A DNA stretch of 64,000 nt, from NCBI RefSeq assembly GCF_963575615.1, contig NZ_CAUYTL010000001.1:186001-250000 (forward strand), written 5' to 3'. Shown here piece by piece: positions 53,490 to 60,981 of this stretch (positions are counted from its first letter, which is position 1; each line of letters opens with the position of its first letter). Below the pieces are notes generated by a model. The model ran no database searches and was not told the DNA's origin. It was given only the letters and a program-made list of their open reading frames with translations. The translations under genes were made by a program, and so were the position numbers. Source of the DNA: Listeria_A hofi (GTDB lineage Bacteria; Bacillota; Bacilli; Lactobacillales; Listeriaceae).

Positions 53490-53792
53490 TTATTTTACTT
53501 TCTCAAAGAACTTGAACGATACTTCTTCGCTCTTCGGATTGTAATCAATAATCCAATCATGGTCTTTAAAGTACCAATAGTCATGATCCTCAACATAGAA
53601 TAAAATATCGCCAATTTGGTGTTGCAATGCCATTTCTGTCGGTTTCTCAGCTACTAACCCGATAGAGAACCCAGGATGTAGGGAACTGTTAGAGCCACCA
53701 TATTTTGCGAATAGTCTAATTCCATTACCGTCCGTCGTATTAAACTCATTTCTGAACCAATGTTGTGCTTGATCGCTTACTTCGATTTGCAT
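53490..53792 (-). CDS. HesB/YneR-like protein
   Basis: The 100-residue protein belongs to the HesB-like (YneR) group related to A-type iron-sulfur carriers: MQIEVSDQAQHWFRNEF at the start and the core IRLFAKYGGSNSSLHPGFSIG. The cysteines of true A-type carriers are absent, so cluster transfer is doubtful. The ATG at 53792 has GAGGAG eight bases upstream; other starts at 53798 and 53801 are closer to it. Single gene. Confidence 0.8.
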   Translation of the reverse strand: MQIEVSDQAQHWFRNEFNTTDGNGIRLFAKYGGSNSSLHPGFSIGLVAEKPTEMALQHQIGDILFYVEDHDYWYFKDHDWIIDYNPKSEEVSFKFFEKVK

Positions 53793-53919
53793 TGTCATCA
53801 CTCCTCTTCCCTATTTCGATTACTGCAAGAATAGCAGATATCTACTCATTTCGCATGTTTTTTGCTTACAGTTGATAATTGTATGTACCACTTTTTCCGA
53901 AAAGTTAAACTTCTTTTTT

Positions 53920-53960
53920 GAAAAATAAAGAGCCCGCGTTCAGCAGACTCTTTATTTTAA
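53920..53960 (-). terminator. Terminator of fri
   Basis: AATAAAGAG (53924-53932) pairs with CTCTTTATT (53948-53956); T-rich sequence follows on the minus strand. Confidence 0.85.
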
Positions 53961-53965
53961 AATCA

Positions 53966-54439
53966 TTATTTTTCCAAAGGGCCTTTTCCTAAGAATGCTT
54001 GGAACATCCAAATATGTTTGTCAATCGATGCTTTGAAGCCGATAAGCATGTCTTGTGTTACATCATCGCCTTCTTTTCCTGTTAGTTCAATACCTTGTTG
54101 ATATTCGTCGCGTAACAATTCTAATGTGCTGACAAGGTCTCCCATGAACTGCTCGATTGTTTTTGGTTTTGTGTATGGTGCTTCTTCGACACTTGCATTT
54201 TCTGAGAACTCTTTTAGTGTTGAAAATGGCGCGCCACCAATTGCTAATAAGCGTTCTGCTACTTCATCCATTTGCTCACCAAACTCGCTGTACAAGTCAT
54301 CCATTTTTTCGTGTAGTGTGAAGAAATTATGTCCACGCATGAACCAGTGGATTTGGTGAATTTTCACCGTAAATACGTTTAGGTTAGCCACCTGATGGTT
54401 TAAAAATTCTTTTGTGTCTACTGAATTAATTGTTTTCAT
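53966..54439 (-). CDS. fri: Dps-like ferritin (Listeria Fri)
   Basis: Fri is a 12-subunit mini-ferritin that stores iron with hydrogen peroxide as oxidant and protects DNA and cells. The 157-residue protein starts MKTINSVDTKEFLNHQ and has the inter-subunit ferroxidase residues: QIHWFMRGHNFFTLHEKMDDLYSEF split over His31, His43, Asp47 and Asp58/Glu62-type positions. The sequence is near that of Listeria Dps. GGAGGAG precedes the ATG. A PerR-type box overlaps its promoter; in Listeria monocytogenes fri is PerR- and SigB-controlled. Confidence 0.97.
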   Translation of the reverse strand: MKTINSVDTKEFLNHQVANLNVFTVKIHQIHWFMRGHNFFTLHEKMDDLYSEFGEQMDEVAERLLAIGGAPFSTLKEFSENASVEEAPYTKPKTIEQFMGDLVSTLELLRDEYQQGIELTGKEGDDVTQDMLIGFKASIDKHIWMFQAFLGKGPLEK

Positions 54440-54475
54440 TTATTATTCTCCTCCTTATTTATAATAACTATTATA

Positions 54476-54513
54476 TAATAATAATTATAAACTAATTTTT
54501 ATGATTTGTCCAA
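54476..54513 (-). promoter_or_regulatory. fri promoter with PerR-type box
   Basis: On the minus strand TTGGAC (54513-54508), an 18-base spacer and TATAAT (54489-54484). TTATAATTATTATTA (54490-54476) matches the PerR box TTATAATNATTATAA at all but one position and covers the -10, so peroxide derepression is expected. Confidence 0.83.
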
Positions 54514-54565
54514 TCGTGCTTTATCTCACAATCGAACATGCCATAATAACTCCATTTAAACATAG

Positions 54566-54603
54566 TTGACATCTTCTAACTTTGTAACTAAAATGGTTAC
54601 AAA
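54566..54603 (+). promoter_or_regulatory. Promoter and operator of the Rrf2-family gene
   Basis: TTGACA (54566-54571), 17 bases, TAAAAT (54589-54594). A perfect inverted repeat TTTGTAAC/GTTACAAA (54581-54588, 54596-54603) straddles the -10 and runs into the ribosome site, a layout for direct autorepression. Confidence 0.87.
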
Positions 54604-54616
54604 GGAGTTGGTTGCG

Positions 54617-55042
54617 ATGAAAATAAGTAGTCGCTTTACAGTTGCTACTCATATTTTATCATTAGTTGCTACACAAGAGCCACCATTAACCTCTGACCGA
54701 ATTGCAGAAAGTGTGAATACGAACCCTGTGGTCATTCGACGGATTAGTGGACAGTTAAAAAAAGCTGGGCTAATAGCAGTCAAAGCTGGAACTGGCGGAG
54801 CCACACTTTTAAAACCGCTTTGGGAGATTACATTATTGGAAGTTTATAAAGCTGTCGATAGTGTCGAGGATGGCGAATTGTTTCAATTTCACGAAAGTCC
54901 TAATCCAAATTGTGAAGTAGGTGCTCATATTCAAGGAGCGATGGAACAAACATTACTTGATGCGCAAACAGCTATGGAGCAAGTGTTGGCTGAGAAAACG
55001 TTGGCAGATGTTGTTGAGGCGATTAAAGCTGAATTACCGTAG
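54617..55042 (+). CDS. Rrf2-family transcriptional regulator
   Basis: The 141-residue protein has the Rrf2 winged helix (about 1-70): SRFTVATHILSLVA, SDRIAESVNTNPVVIRRISGQLKKAGL and GTGGATLLKPLWEITLLEVY. The C-terminal part has only one cysteine (PNPNCEVG near residue 97) rather than the three of iron-sulfur Rrf2 proteins such as IscR, so a thiol or other sensor of the YwnA type is likely. The ATG at 54617 lies nine bases after AAAGGAG. It diverges from fri and has its own operator. Confidence 0.9.
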   Translation: MKISSRFTVATHILSLVATQEPPLTSDRIAESVNTNPVVIRRISGQLKKAGLIAVKAGTGGATLLKPLWEITLLEVYKAVDSVEDGELFQFHESPNPNCEVGAHIQGAMEQTLLDAQTAMEQVLAEKTLADVVEAIKAELP

Positions 55043-55052
55043 CATAGCACTA

Positions 55053-55098
55053 GAATCATTTTTGATGTTATGGTGCGTCAAAAATGATTCTTTTTTTT
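55053..55098 (+). terminator. Terminator of the Rrf2-family gene
   Basis: GAATCATTTTTGA (55053-55065) pairs perfectly with TCAAAAATGATTC (55078-55090), followed by eight T. Confidence 0.95.
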
Positions 55099-55127
55099 AT
55101 ACTAGGAAGTAAAAAGGGGTGAATCGA

Positions 55128-55865
55128 ATGGCTATTTGGTTGTGTGGGAACAGGCCGGTTGTGGATAGTGAAATGGCGACTTGGGAGAAGGTCCATAATC
55201 TATTTTTACCAGCCGCTTACAAAGATTTGCTACGTGTTCACAACGGTGGAATACTTGCAAAAAACCATTTTCCAGTAGCAGAGCCGACATCGTATGGTTT
55301 GGCAGACGCAGAAATTTATACTATTGCTGGACTCAATGATTTGAAGCATCATATTCAAGAGGAGCAAGATGTGGAGTTGCCTGGTACTCAAATTTATTTT
55401 CATCAAGATGGGCATCGCTATATCGGGTTGGATTATCAGACGACAGAGCCTAGCGTGATTTATGTAGACTTTGAGACGTTGCAAACGCTTGTTGTCGCAG
55501 AGAATTTTGAGCGATTTCTCGGGATGCTTTATTTTTCTCCTTTTAATATGAATTTTGTGCCGGATTATCCACTTGAGAAATTGGAACAGATGTTGGCGAT
55601 GGCGAATGTGAAAAAGACACTGGAAATTTTGCAGTTGTTGGAAGATTATGCAGCAAAGAATTGGTATTTGACGCAGATTGATGGCTTGCTTCATTCAGAG
55701 GAGGCGCCGTATCGGCAAGCTGGTATAGAGTTGCTGGAGAATCAGATTTATTATTTCAGACGAAAATTGGATGCAAAACGTGTCGATAGCATGCTACAAT
55801 GGTTGGAATCTCAGCATTTTTGGCCAGAAAAGGTTGCTGAGTTACGGAAGGAATGGGAGGATTAA
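55128..55865 (+). CDS. SMI1/KNR4 (SUKH)-like protein
   Basis: The 245-residue protein has an SMI1/KNR4-type N-terminal domain: LPAAYKDLLRVHNGGIL near residue 28, YTIAGLNDL, and GTQIYFHQDGHRYIGLDY near residue 85. The C-terminal 90 residues are helical. SUKH proteins are often immunity proteins to contact toxins, but no toxin gene is next to it; YobK-like housekeeping members also exist. The ATG at 55128 has AAGGGG eight bases upstream. It precedes the phosphatase gene by one base, so they are co-transcribed. Confidence 0.78.
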   Translation: MAIWLCGNRPVVDSEMATWEKVHNLFLPAAYKDLLRVHNGGILAKNHFPVAEPTSYGLADAEIYTIAGLNDLKHHIQEEQDVELPGTQIYFHQDGHRYIGLDYQTTEPSVIYVDFETLQTLVVAENFERFLGMLYFSPFNMNFVPDYPLEKLEQMLAMANVKKTLEILQLLEDYAAKNWYLTQIDGLLHSEEAPYRQAGIELLENQIYYFRRKLDAKRVDSMLQWLESQHFWPEKVAELRKEWED

Positions 55866-55866
55866 G

Positions 55867-56340
55867 ATGGTAGTTCGTGTATTGTTTGTATGTTTAGGGA
55901 ATATTTGCAGGTCCCCAATGGCAGAGGGTATGTTTCGTGCGAAGATCGATGCTGCTGGCTTGACAGATCAAATTCGGGTTGATTCTGCGGCGACGGGTAA
56001 TTGGAATTTAGGAAACCCGCCACATCGCGGAACGCAACAAGTTTTGACGAAGCATGGGATTGATTATTCACAAATGCGGGCTCGACTGATAGGTGCAGAT
56101 GATTTTGATGATTTCGATTATGTGATTGGGATGGACAAATCCAATATGCAGGATTTGGAGGCTTTGCAACCCGCAGATAGCACGGTCGTACTGAAAAAAC
56201 TGATGGATTTTGCGCAGGATGAAGCGCAATCTGATGTGCCAGATCCTTATTACACTGGGAATTTTGATGAAACAGAAAGGCTTGTTAGTGCTGGTTGTGA
56301 TGGGCTTTTACGTGCAATTCGTGAAAAATTTGATATGTAG
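55867..56340 (+). CDS. Low-molecular-weight protein tyrosine phosphatase
   Basis: The 157-residue protein has the LMW-PTP catalytic loop CLGNICRSP (Cys at residue 9, CX5R) and the general-acid DPYYTGNFDE near residue 125. Family members dephosphorylate protein tyrosines or, for YwlE-type proteins, arginines; the residue after the first glycine in the loop (Asn here) and the tyrosines after DP suggest a YfkJ-type tyrosine phosphatase. GGGAGG lies six bases before the ATG at 55867; the in-frame start at 55771 is inside the previous gene. Ends at a strong terminator. Confidence 0.92.
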   Translation: MVVRVLFVCLGNICRSPMAEGMFRAKIDAAGLTDQIRVDSAATGNWNLGNPPHRGTQQVLTKHGIDYSQMRARLIGADDFDDFDYVIGMDKSNMQDLEALQPADSTVVLKKLMDFAQDEAQSDVPDPYYTGNFDETERLVSAGCDGLLRAIREKFDM

Positions 56341-56341
56341 T

Positions 56342-56375
56342 AAAAACGACGATTCAGCCCGAATCGTCGTTTTTA
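56342..56375. terminator. Bidirectional terminator
   Basis: AAAAACGACGATTC and GAATCGTCGTTTTT form a perfect 14-bp stem with a five-base loop between convergent genes. Confidence 0.96.
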
Positions 56376-56376
56376 C

Positions 56377-57114
56377 TTATTTTGTTCCTAAATTTTTACT
56401 TGCAAGAAACGCTTTGATGTCTTGTCTTGTTGTATGTCGTAAACCACGTTCAATTTGGTCGGTCCAACCTTCTACCCGTTTACCGCCCGTTCTTGCTTCA
56501 TAATAATCGCGAATAGTTGCATCATATTTTTTAAAGTCTTCCATATTTTGTGGTTGATATTGATTTTCATGGTAAACTATATCCGCTGAAAATCGGGGTT
56601 TCGGCTCGGAACTCGTTGTAGGATGTCCAACTGTTAGACCAAATAATGGTGTTGCGTAATCAGGAATATGTAGTAATTCAGACACTTTTGCAAGGTTGTT
56701 CCGGATTCCACCGATATAACAAATACCTAGCCCCATTGATTCAGCAGCAATCGCCATGTTTTGAGCCGCAAGCGTTGCGTCGACTGTTGCCACAAGAAAG
56801 CGCTCCACAGATGATAATGATTCTGTATCTACACCGCGCGCCTTTCCAATCTCATAATGGCGCGATAAGTCTGCAATAAAAACGAAGAATTGTCCCGTCT
56901 TCACGACATAATCTTGTCTTCCAGCAATCACAGAAAGCTCTTCTCGCAGTTTTTTATCCGAAACGCCTATGATAGAATAGGCTTGCACAAAACTCGATGT
57001 AGAGGCCGCCTGGGCGCTTTTTACTAGTAAAGCAATCTCGTTTTCCGTCAATGCTTGATCTGTGAAATCGCGCACCGAATAGTGACTCAAAATCCCTTCA
57101 ATTGTTTCGTTCAT
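56377..57114 (-). CDS. NfrA-like NADPH-dependent FMN oxidoreductase
   Basis: The 245-residue protein is a nitroreductase-fold flavoprotein of the NfrA/NfsA group: ILSHYSVRDFTDQALTENEI near residue 10 binds FMN phosphate by its SVR, and GLGICYIGGIRN near residue 128, FGLTVGHPTTSSEPKPRF near residue 160 complete the pocket. Such enzymes reduce nitroaromatics, chromate or disulfides with NADPH. The ATG at 57114 lies nine bases after AGGGG; the ATG at 57123 touches it. It lies downstream of trmL with a short gap and may be co-transcribed. Confidence 0.88.
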   Translation of the reverse strand: MNETIEGILSHYSVRDFTDQALTENEIALLVKSAQAASTSSFVQAYSIIGVSDKKLREELSVIAGRQDYVVKTGQFFVFIADLSRHYEIGKARGVDTESLSSVERFLVATVDATLAAQNMAIAAESMGLGICYIGGIRNNLAKVSELLHIPDYATPLFGLTVGHPTTSSEPKPRFSADIVYHENQYQPQNMEDFKKYDATIRDYYEARTGGKRVEGWTDQIERGLRHTTRQDIKAFLASKNLGTK

Positions 57115-57126
57115 TCGATTCATCCC

Positions 57127-57645
57127 CTAATCTTTAAAAATTTTACGCTCATAGTGTGGCATCTGATCCAGCGCACCAAATTGTTGTTGTCGTAAACATT
57201 CATAAATCAAAATCGCTGCTGTATTAGATAAATTAAGCGACCGAATGTGATCCGTCATCGGGATTCGCAAACACGTATCCTCATGTGCCTCTAAAATCTC
57301 ATCTGGAAGTCCAGTCGTTTCCTTCCCAAAAATAAAGAAATAATCCTTATCTATATCTTGGTAGTCCACATCACTATATAAATGACGTCCAAATTTTGTA
57401 ATAAAATAAAATTCGCCACCTGCATTCACTTCAAAAAACTCCTCAATTGAGTCATAATATTTCAATTTCACATGATCCCAATAATCAAGTCCTGCACGTT
57501 TTAGCATTTTGTCATCCGTTGAAAAACCGAGCGGACGAATCAAATGTAAATACGTATCTGTCCCTGCACATGTTCTCGAAATGTTCCCTGTATTTGCCGG
57601 TATTTCCGGTTGATAAAGCACAATGTGATTTGCCAAATTCTTCAC
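57127..57645 (-). CDS. trmL: TrmL, tRNA (cytidine/uridine-34) 2'-O-methyltransferase
   Basis: TrmL 2'-O-methylates wobble base 34 of tRNA(Leu). The 172-residue protein is a minimal SPOUT enzyme: HIVLYQPEIPANTGNISRTC near residue 7, FGKETTGLPDEIL near residue 105 and IPMTDHIRSLNLSNTAAILIYE near residue 128, the knot that binds SAM. The start is a GTG that overlaps the queG stop (GTGA), with AGGAG upstream; a TTG three codons in is an alternative. It is coupled to queG. Confidence 0.9.
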   Translation of the reverse strand: MKNLANHIVLYQPEIPANTGNISRTCAGTDTYLHLIRPLGFSTDDKMLKRAGLDYWDHVKLKYYDSIEEFFEVNAGGEFYFITKFGRHLYSDVDYQDIDKDYFFIFGKETTGLPDEILEAHEDTCLRIPMTDHIRSLNLSNTAAILIYECLRQQQFGALDQMPHYERKIFKD

Positions 57646-58781
57646 CTTACTCCTATTAAATTCTTTGCCTGTGTTATTTCTGCTAAAACTTCCGCGTCAT
57701 CGTCATGTGCTTCCAGCAGAGCAAGTTCAGCTTCCCCTCCACCAATTTTGCCAAGCGCCCAAGCTGCTGTTCCTCTAATCACTGGGCGAGGGTCTTCCTT
57801 CATACAGCGAATTAGTTCTGGCACAGCCGTTTTATCCTTGTATCGCGCCAATACAATAATCGCATTCCGTTGAATTGGCTTTTTACCACGCCACGAGCCT
57901 GCCATCGGTCCAAATTTCTCCTTAAATTCCTTATTTGAGATTGACAACAGCGGTTTTAGCTCAGGTTTTACTAGCTCGGGATTAGGCTCCATCGCCTCAT
58001 GAAAATGGAAATCATGCCCTCTGTTATATGGACAAACTACCTGACACGTATCGCAACCGTATAGTCGATTATGTAGCACAGCACGATATTTTTCATCCAA
58101 AAAACCTTTCGTTTGGCTCAGATAGCTAAGACAAATTTTTGGATTCATCTTGCCTTCTCCTAGTAAACTCCCTGTAGGACAGGCTTCCACGCACTTATTA
58201 CAATCGCCACACAAATCTACCATCGGTTTATCCGGCGCTAATGGCAGATTCGTCAAGGTCTCACCCAAATAAACAAACGAGCCAAACTTTGGTGTAATCA
58301 AAAGCGTATTCTTGCCACGCCAGCCGAGTCCAGCCCGTTCCGCCACTGCAACATCTGAAAACTCACCCGTATCAACCATTGATTTAAAACGAGCTTCTGG
58401 AACACGTTTTTCGATAAAAGTTTCCAGTAAGGCCAGTTTTTCACGAAGTATTGTATGATAATCAGTCCCCCAAGAAGCTCGAGAAAAAACACCACGTCGC
58501 GCTTCTTTCTTACTCACAGGCTCATTCTTCATTTTAGATGGATACGCAAGTGCGATGGCAATAATTGACCGCGGCTCATTAAAAATGCGTTCAGGAAAAA
58601 CGCGCTCATCGATATTAGGATGCTCAAAACCCGTTAAGACATCCTCCTTTGCGGCAACTTCCAACCGTGTTTTCAATTCCAAAAAAGGATCAGCCGAAGC
58701 AAATCCTATTTTTTGAATACCTATTTCAGCTGCATAATCGATGATGTCTCGTTTTAATTGGTTCATATCTATATTTTGCAA
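57642..58781 (-). CDS. queG: QueG, epoxyqueuosine reductase
   Basis: QueG reduces epoxyqueuosine to queuosine at tRNA wobble position 34, using cobalamin and two [4Fe-4S] clusters. The 379-residue protein has the cluster motifs CGDCNKCVEACPTG near residue 195 and YGCDTCQVVCPYN near residue 245, the catalytic Asp in MVDTGEFSD near residue 140 and C-terminal HEAT-like repeats (about 300-375). I start it at a TTG at 58781 (MQNIDMNQLKRDI), six bases after GAGGTG; a GTG at 58790 is the other choice. It is coupled to trmL. Confidence 0.93.
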   Translation of the reverse strand: MQNIDMNQLKRDIIDYAAEIGIQKIGFASADPFLELKTRLEVAAKEDVLTGFEHPNIDERVFPERIFNEPRSIIAIALAYPSKMKNEPVSKKEARRGVFSRASWGTDYHTILREKLALLETFIEKRVPEARFKSMVDTGEFSDVAVAERAGLGWRGKNTLLITPKFGSFVYLGETLTNLPLAPDKPMVDLCGDCNKCVEACPTGSLLGEGKMNPKICLSYLSQTKGFLDEKYRAVLHNRLYGCDTCQVVCPYNRGHDFHFHEAMEPNPELVKPELKPLLSISNKEFKEKFGPMAGSWRGKKPIQRNAIIVLARYKDKTAVPELIRCMKEDPRPVIRGTAAWALGKIGGGEAELALLEAHDDDAEVLAEITQAKNLIGVR

Positions 58782-58797
58782 GGCTTGCACCTCAGTT

Positions 58798-58979
58798 CAT
58801 AAATTAATAACAAAGTCTAGCGCTAAATCATGTCCGCCCATGCAGAGTTTGGCATCAAGTTTCGCGCCTCCGAATCTAGCCTCAACGGCCAACTCCTCGA
58901 AAACTTCACGCCCTCCATAAAAATCAAAAGAGGATTTTTACTGCGGCCACTCCAGTTTTTTCGGAGCTGAACGGGCCAT
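58798..58979 (-). other. Non-coding element with protein-like frame upstream of queG
   Basis: Between queG and the tRNA-Gly terminator lies a stretch that reads like protein in one minus-strand frame: MARSAPKKLEWPQ and a stop (58979-58938), then KSSFDFYGGREVFEELAVEA and a further 23 residues ending LALDFVINL and TGA at 58798. It has no ribosome site and contains stems such as TAAAAATC/GATTTTTA (about 58940-58915) and GCTGA/TCAGC. It may be a gene remnant or a dispersed intergenic repeat. Confidence 0.5.
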
Positions 58980-58992
58980 TTCAGCTTTTAGG

Positions 58993-59040
58993 GTAAAATA
59001 AAACGCAATGCTTCGCTTATAAAGTTCGAAACACTGCGTT
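58993..59040 (-). terminator. Terminator of tRNA-Gly
   Basis: AACGCAGTGTTTCG pairs with CGAAGCATTGCGTT, followed by TTATTTT on the minus strand, 15 bases after the tRNA. Confidence 0.88.
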
Positions 59041-59054
59041 GATAACATTTTAAG

Positions 59055-59125
59055 AGCGGGTGATGAGAATCGAACTCACGACAACAGCTTGGAAGGCTGT
59101 AGTTTTACCACTAAACTACACCCGC
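59055..59125 (-). tRNA. tRNA-Gly (UCC anticodon)
   Basis: The minus strand folds as a 71-base cloverleaf: acceptor GCGGGTG/CACCCGC, D arm GTAG-TTTAGTGGTAAAA-CTAC, anticodon arm CAGC-CTTCCAA-GCTG with anticodon TCC, T arm GTGAG-TTCGATT-CTCAT (one G-T pair at the end), discriminator T. CCA is not encoded. It is transcribed alone, between its own promoter and terminator. Confidence 0.97.
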
Positions 59126-59132
59126 ATAGTTT

Positions 59133-59189
59133 AGAACAAGTTGTTCTAGCAACAATTAATATAATATCACTACTAATTATCTTTGGCAA
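59133..59189 (-). promoter_or_regulatory. tRNA-Gly promoter and palindromic leader
   Basis: TTGCCA (59189-59184), 17 bases and TATTAT (59166-59161) on the minus strand. The short leader between promoter and tRNA contains the palindrome AGAACAAGTTGTTCT (59133-59147), which may mark the 5' processing region. Confidence 0.88.
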
Positions 59190-59450
59190 GGGTTTTTTTA
59201 AAGTTTTTTTATTATTTTCGGGTAAAAAGCATTTTGGTCTATTTTTTGGAATTTAGTAGATTTATTTTCAATTTCAATATGATATAAAACTTGACTGTCA
59301 TTGCTTCCTACTGAATTTATGATGGAATCAAGGATAACCACTTTGCATGTTTACCTAGCACTATGCTTTTTATGCGCTTTTGATAGCTTAGAAATGCATT
59401 TTAAAGGGTAATGTGAGAAAATAATAAAAAATGAATTGGGTGGGTTGACT
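59190..59450. other. Intergenic region upstream of the TVP38-family gene
   Basis: A/T-rich stretch with no gene. TTGACT at 59292-59297 could be the -35 of the rightward promoter, but the -10 (AATTTA or TTTATG) is poor. No repeat or hairpin of note. Confidence 0.4.
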
Positions 59451-60065
59451 ATGATGGACTGGTATAATTCAATGAAAGAGTTTTTCTCGTATGATAATGT
59501 GATGCAATGGATGAATTCGTATCGTGCTTTTGGTCCGTTATTGGCATTTTTCTTACCATTTATCGAGGCTTTCCTACCTTTCTTGCCATTCTCACTGTTT
59601 GTCATTGTTAACGTGAGCGCATATGGGTTGTTTTGGGGCTTTTTGATTTCGTGTACAGCTGCAATTCTCGGAAGCTTATGTGTTTTCTGGATTGTGCGAC
59701 GATTCGGCCAGATGCGATTTTTGCGTTTCATTACGCATCATCCGCATGTTCGTAAGGTCATGAATTGGATTGATGAACATGGATTTGGTCCGATTTTTAT
59801 CTTGCTTGTGATGCCATTTACGCCTTCTTCTGCGGTCAATGTTGTAGCTGCCTTATCGGAAATTCGCTTTTTTCAGTTTTTGATGGCACTTATTGGCGGT
59901 AAAGTAATTAAGGTCTTCGCTATTAGTTATATTGGTTATGATTTGCAAGATATTATGCAACATCCGGTGAAACTGCTTATTTTGATTGGAATCGTCATTG
60001 TTTTATGGTTCATCGGCAAGCGTTTAGAGCGCTGGATGGGCTCAAAAAAGAAACGCAGTGTTTAG
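59451..60065 (+). CDS. TVP38/TMEM64 (DedA-superfamily) membrane protein
   Basis: The 204-residue protein has about five membrane segments and the VTT-domain signature FLPFIEAFLPFLPFS near residue 33, GSLCVFWIVRRFGQMRFLRF near residue 74 and the re-entrant PFTPSSAVNVVAAL near residue 118. DedA/VTT proteins are lipid scramblase-like, and some flip undecaprenyl phosphate. The start is uncertain: ATG at 59451 or 59454, or a TTG at 59436; the ribosome site is poor in all. It precedes the araC-like gene by nine bases, with which it is probably co-transcribed. Confidence 0.83.
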   Translation: MMDWYNSMKEFFSYDNVMQWMNSYRAFGPLLAFFLPFIEAFLPFLPFSLFVIVNVSAYGLFWGFLISCTAAILGSLCVFWIVRRFGQMRFLRFITHHPHVRKVMNWIDEHGFGPIFILLVMPFTPSSAVNVVAALSEIRFFQFLMALIGGKVIKVFAISYIGYDLQDIMQHPVKLLILIGIVIVLWFIGKRLERWMGSKKKRSV

Positions 60066-60074
60066 GAGGACAAA

Positions 60075-60899
60075 ATGGGTATACACGAACTATTTTTTCA
60101 TATTCATTATTGCAACGGCAGTGGTTCGGGGCTGAAATTAACGAAGAAATTGGCGCGGACATTGCAACATCACGAACTAATTCTAGTTATTGGCGGAACC
60201 GGTACGTATCGAATTGCCGATAAAACTGTAAAATTTCATGAGGGCATGCTGTTCTATATTCCAGCAAATGTTCAACATACCATTGAGACGAGTACGGGGC
60301 AACCGGCTTTTCTTTTTACTGTTCATTTTAGTTATGCGCGCGTTAATTTTAGGGATGCTGGTTGGTCGATTAAGCCGGAGCAAGAAAACCTCACGTTACC
60401 GCCAATTTCAGAGCTTCACGATTATTATGTGGTTTATGAAATATTCGAGAAGTTGGTAACTATTTGGCATACGAAGCTACCTGGCTTTGAGTTTACGGCT
60501 AAAACATATTTACAACAATTACTACTCGCGATTGATCAAAATCTACGTACACAGCATAAAAACTATGCAACCAGCTTAAAAATTGAAAAAGTCATCGCTT
60601 ACATGCAACTTCATGTTGAACAAAGTGTCACACTCACCGAATTAGCAAACCTCGTACAACTATCCCCCACTTACTTATCTCGAATTTTCAAGGAAACGAC
60701 TGGCTATCCTATCATTGCTTTTTTCAACAAAATTAAAATCGATGCGGCAAAAGAATTAATGTTGGGTGGCACGAAAAAAGTAAAAGCTATCTCAGCACAG
60801 CTTGGTTTTAGTGATGAATTTTATTTTAGTCGGCTTTTTAAGCAAATTGAAGGAGTTAGCCCAAAAGAATATTATAATAGAAATATCCATGGTTTTTAA
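60075..60899 (+). CDS. AraC-family transcriptional regulator
   Basis: The 274-residue protein has an N-terminal cupin sensor domain (about 10-110: LILVIGGTGTYRIADKTVKF, FYIPANVQHTIET) and a C-terminal AraC helix-turn-helix pair (about 170-270: VTLTELANLVQLSPTYLSRI, ISAQLGFSDEFYFSRLFKQ). GGAGG lies six bases before the ATG. The following MFS gene, 82 bp downstream, is the obvious target. The inducer is unknown, but sugar or small aromatic ligands fit the cupin type. Confidence 0.9.
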   Translation: MGIHELFFHIHYCNGSGSGLKLTKKLARTLQHHELILVIGGTGTYRIADKTVKFHEGMLFYIPANVQHTIETSTGQPAFLFTVHFSYARVNFRDAGWSIKPEQENLTLPPISELHDYYVVYEIFEKLVTIWHTKLPGFEFTAKTYLQQLLLAIDQNLRTQHKNYATSLKIEKVIAYMQLHVEQSVTLTELANLVQLSPTYLSRIFKETTGYPIIAFFNKIKIDAAKELMLGGTKKVKAISAQLGFSDEFYFSRLFKQIEGVSPKEYYNRNIHGF

Positions 60900-60981
60900 A
60901 ATTGTGCATGGTTTATTAGTCTTTCCTAACTTATAATGAGGTCGTTATCGTCTAAGGATAGCAAAAGGAGATGGCGAATAC

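Noticed and set aside
55230..55694. 154-codon minus-strand frame opposite the SUKH-like gene
   Set aside because: Low-complexity residue use and no ribosome site; a shadow of the real gene on the plus strand.
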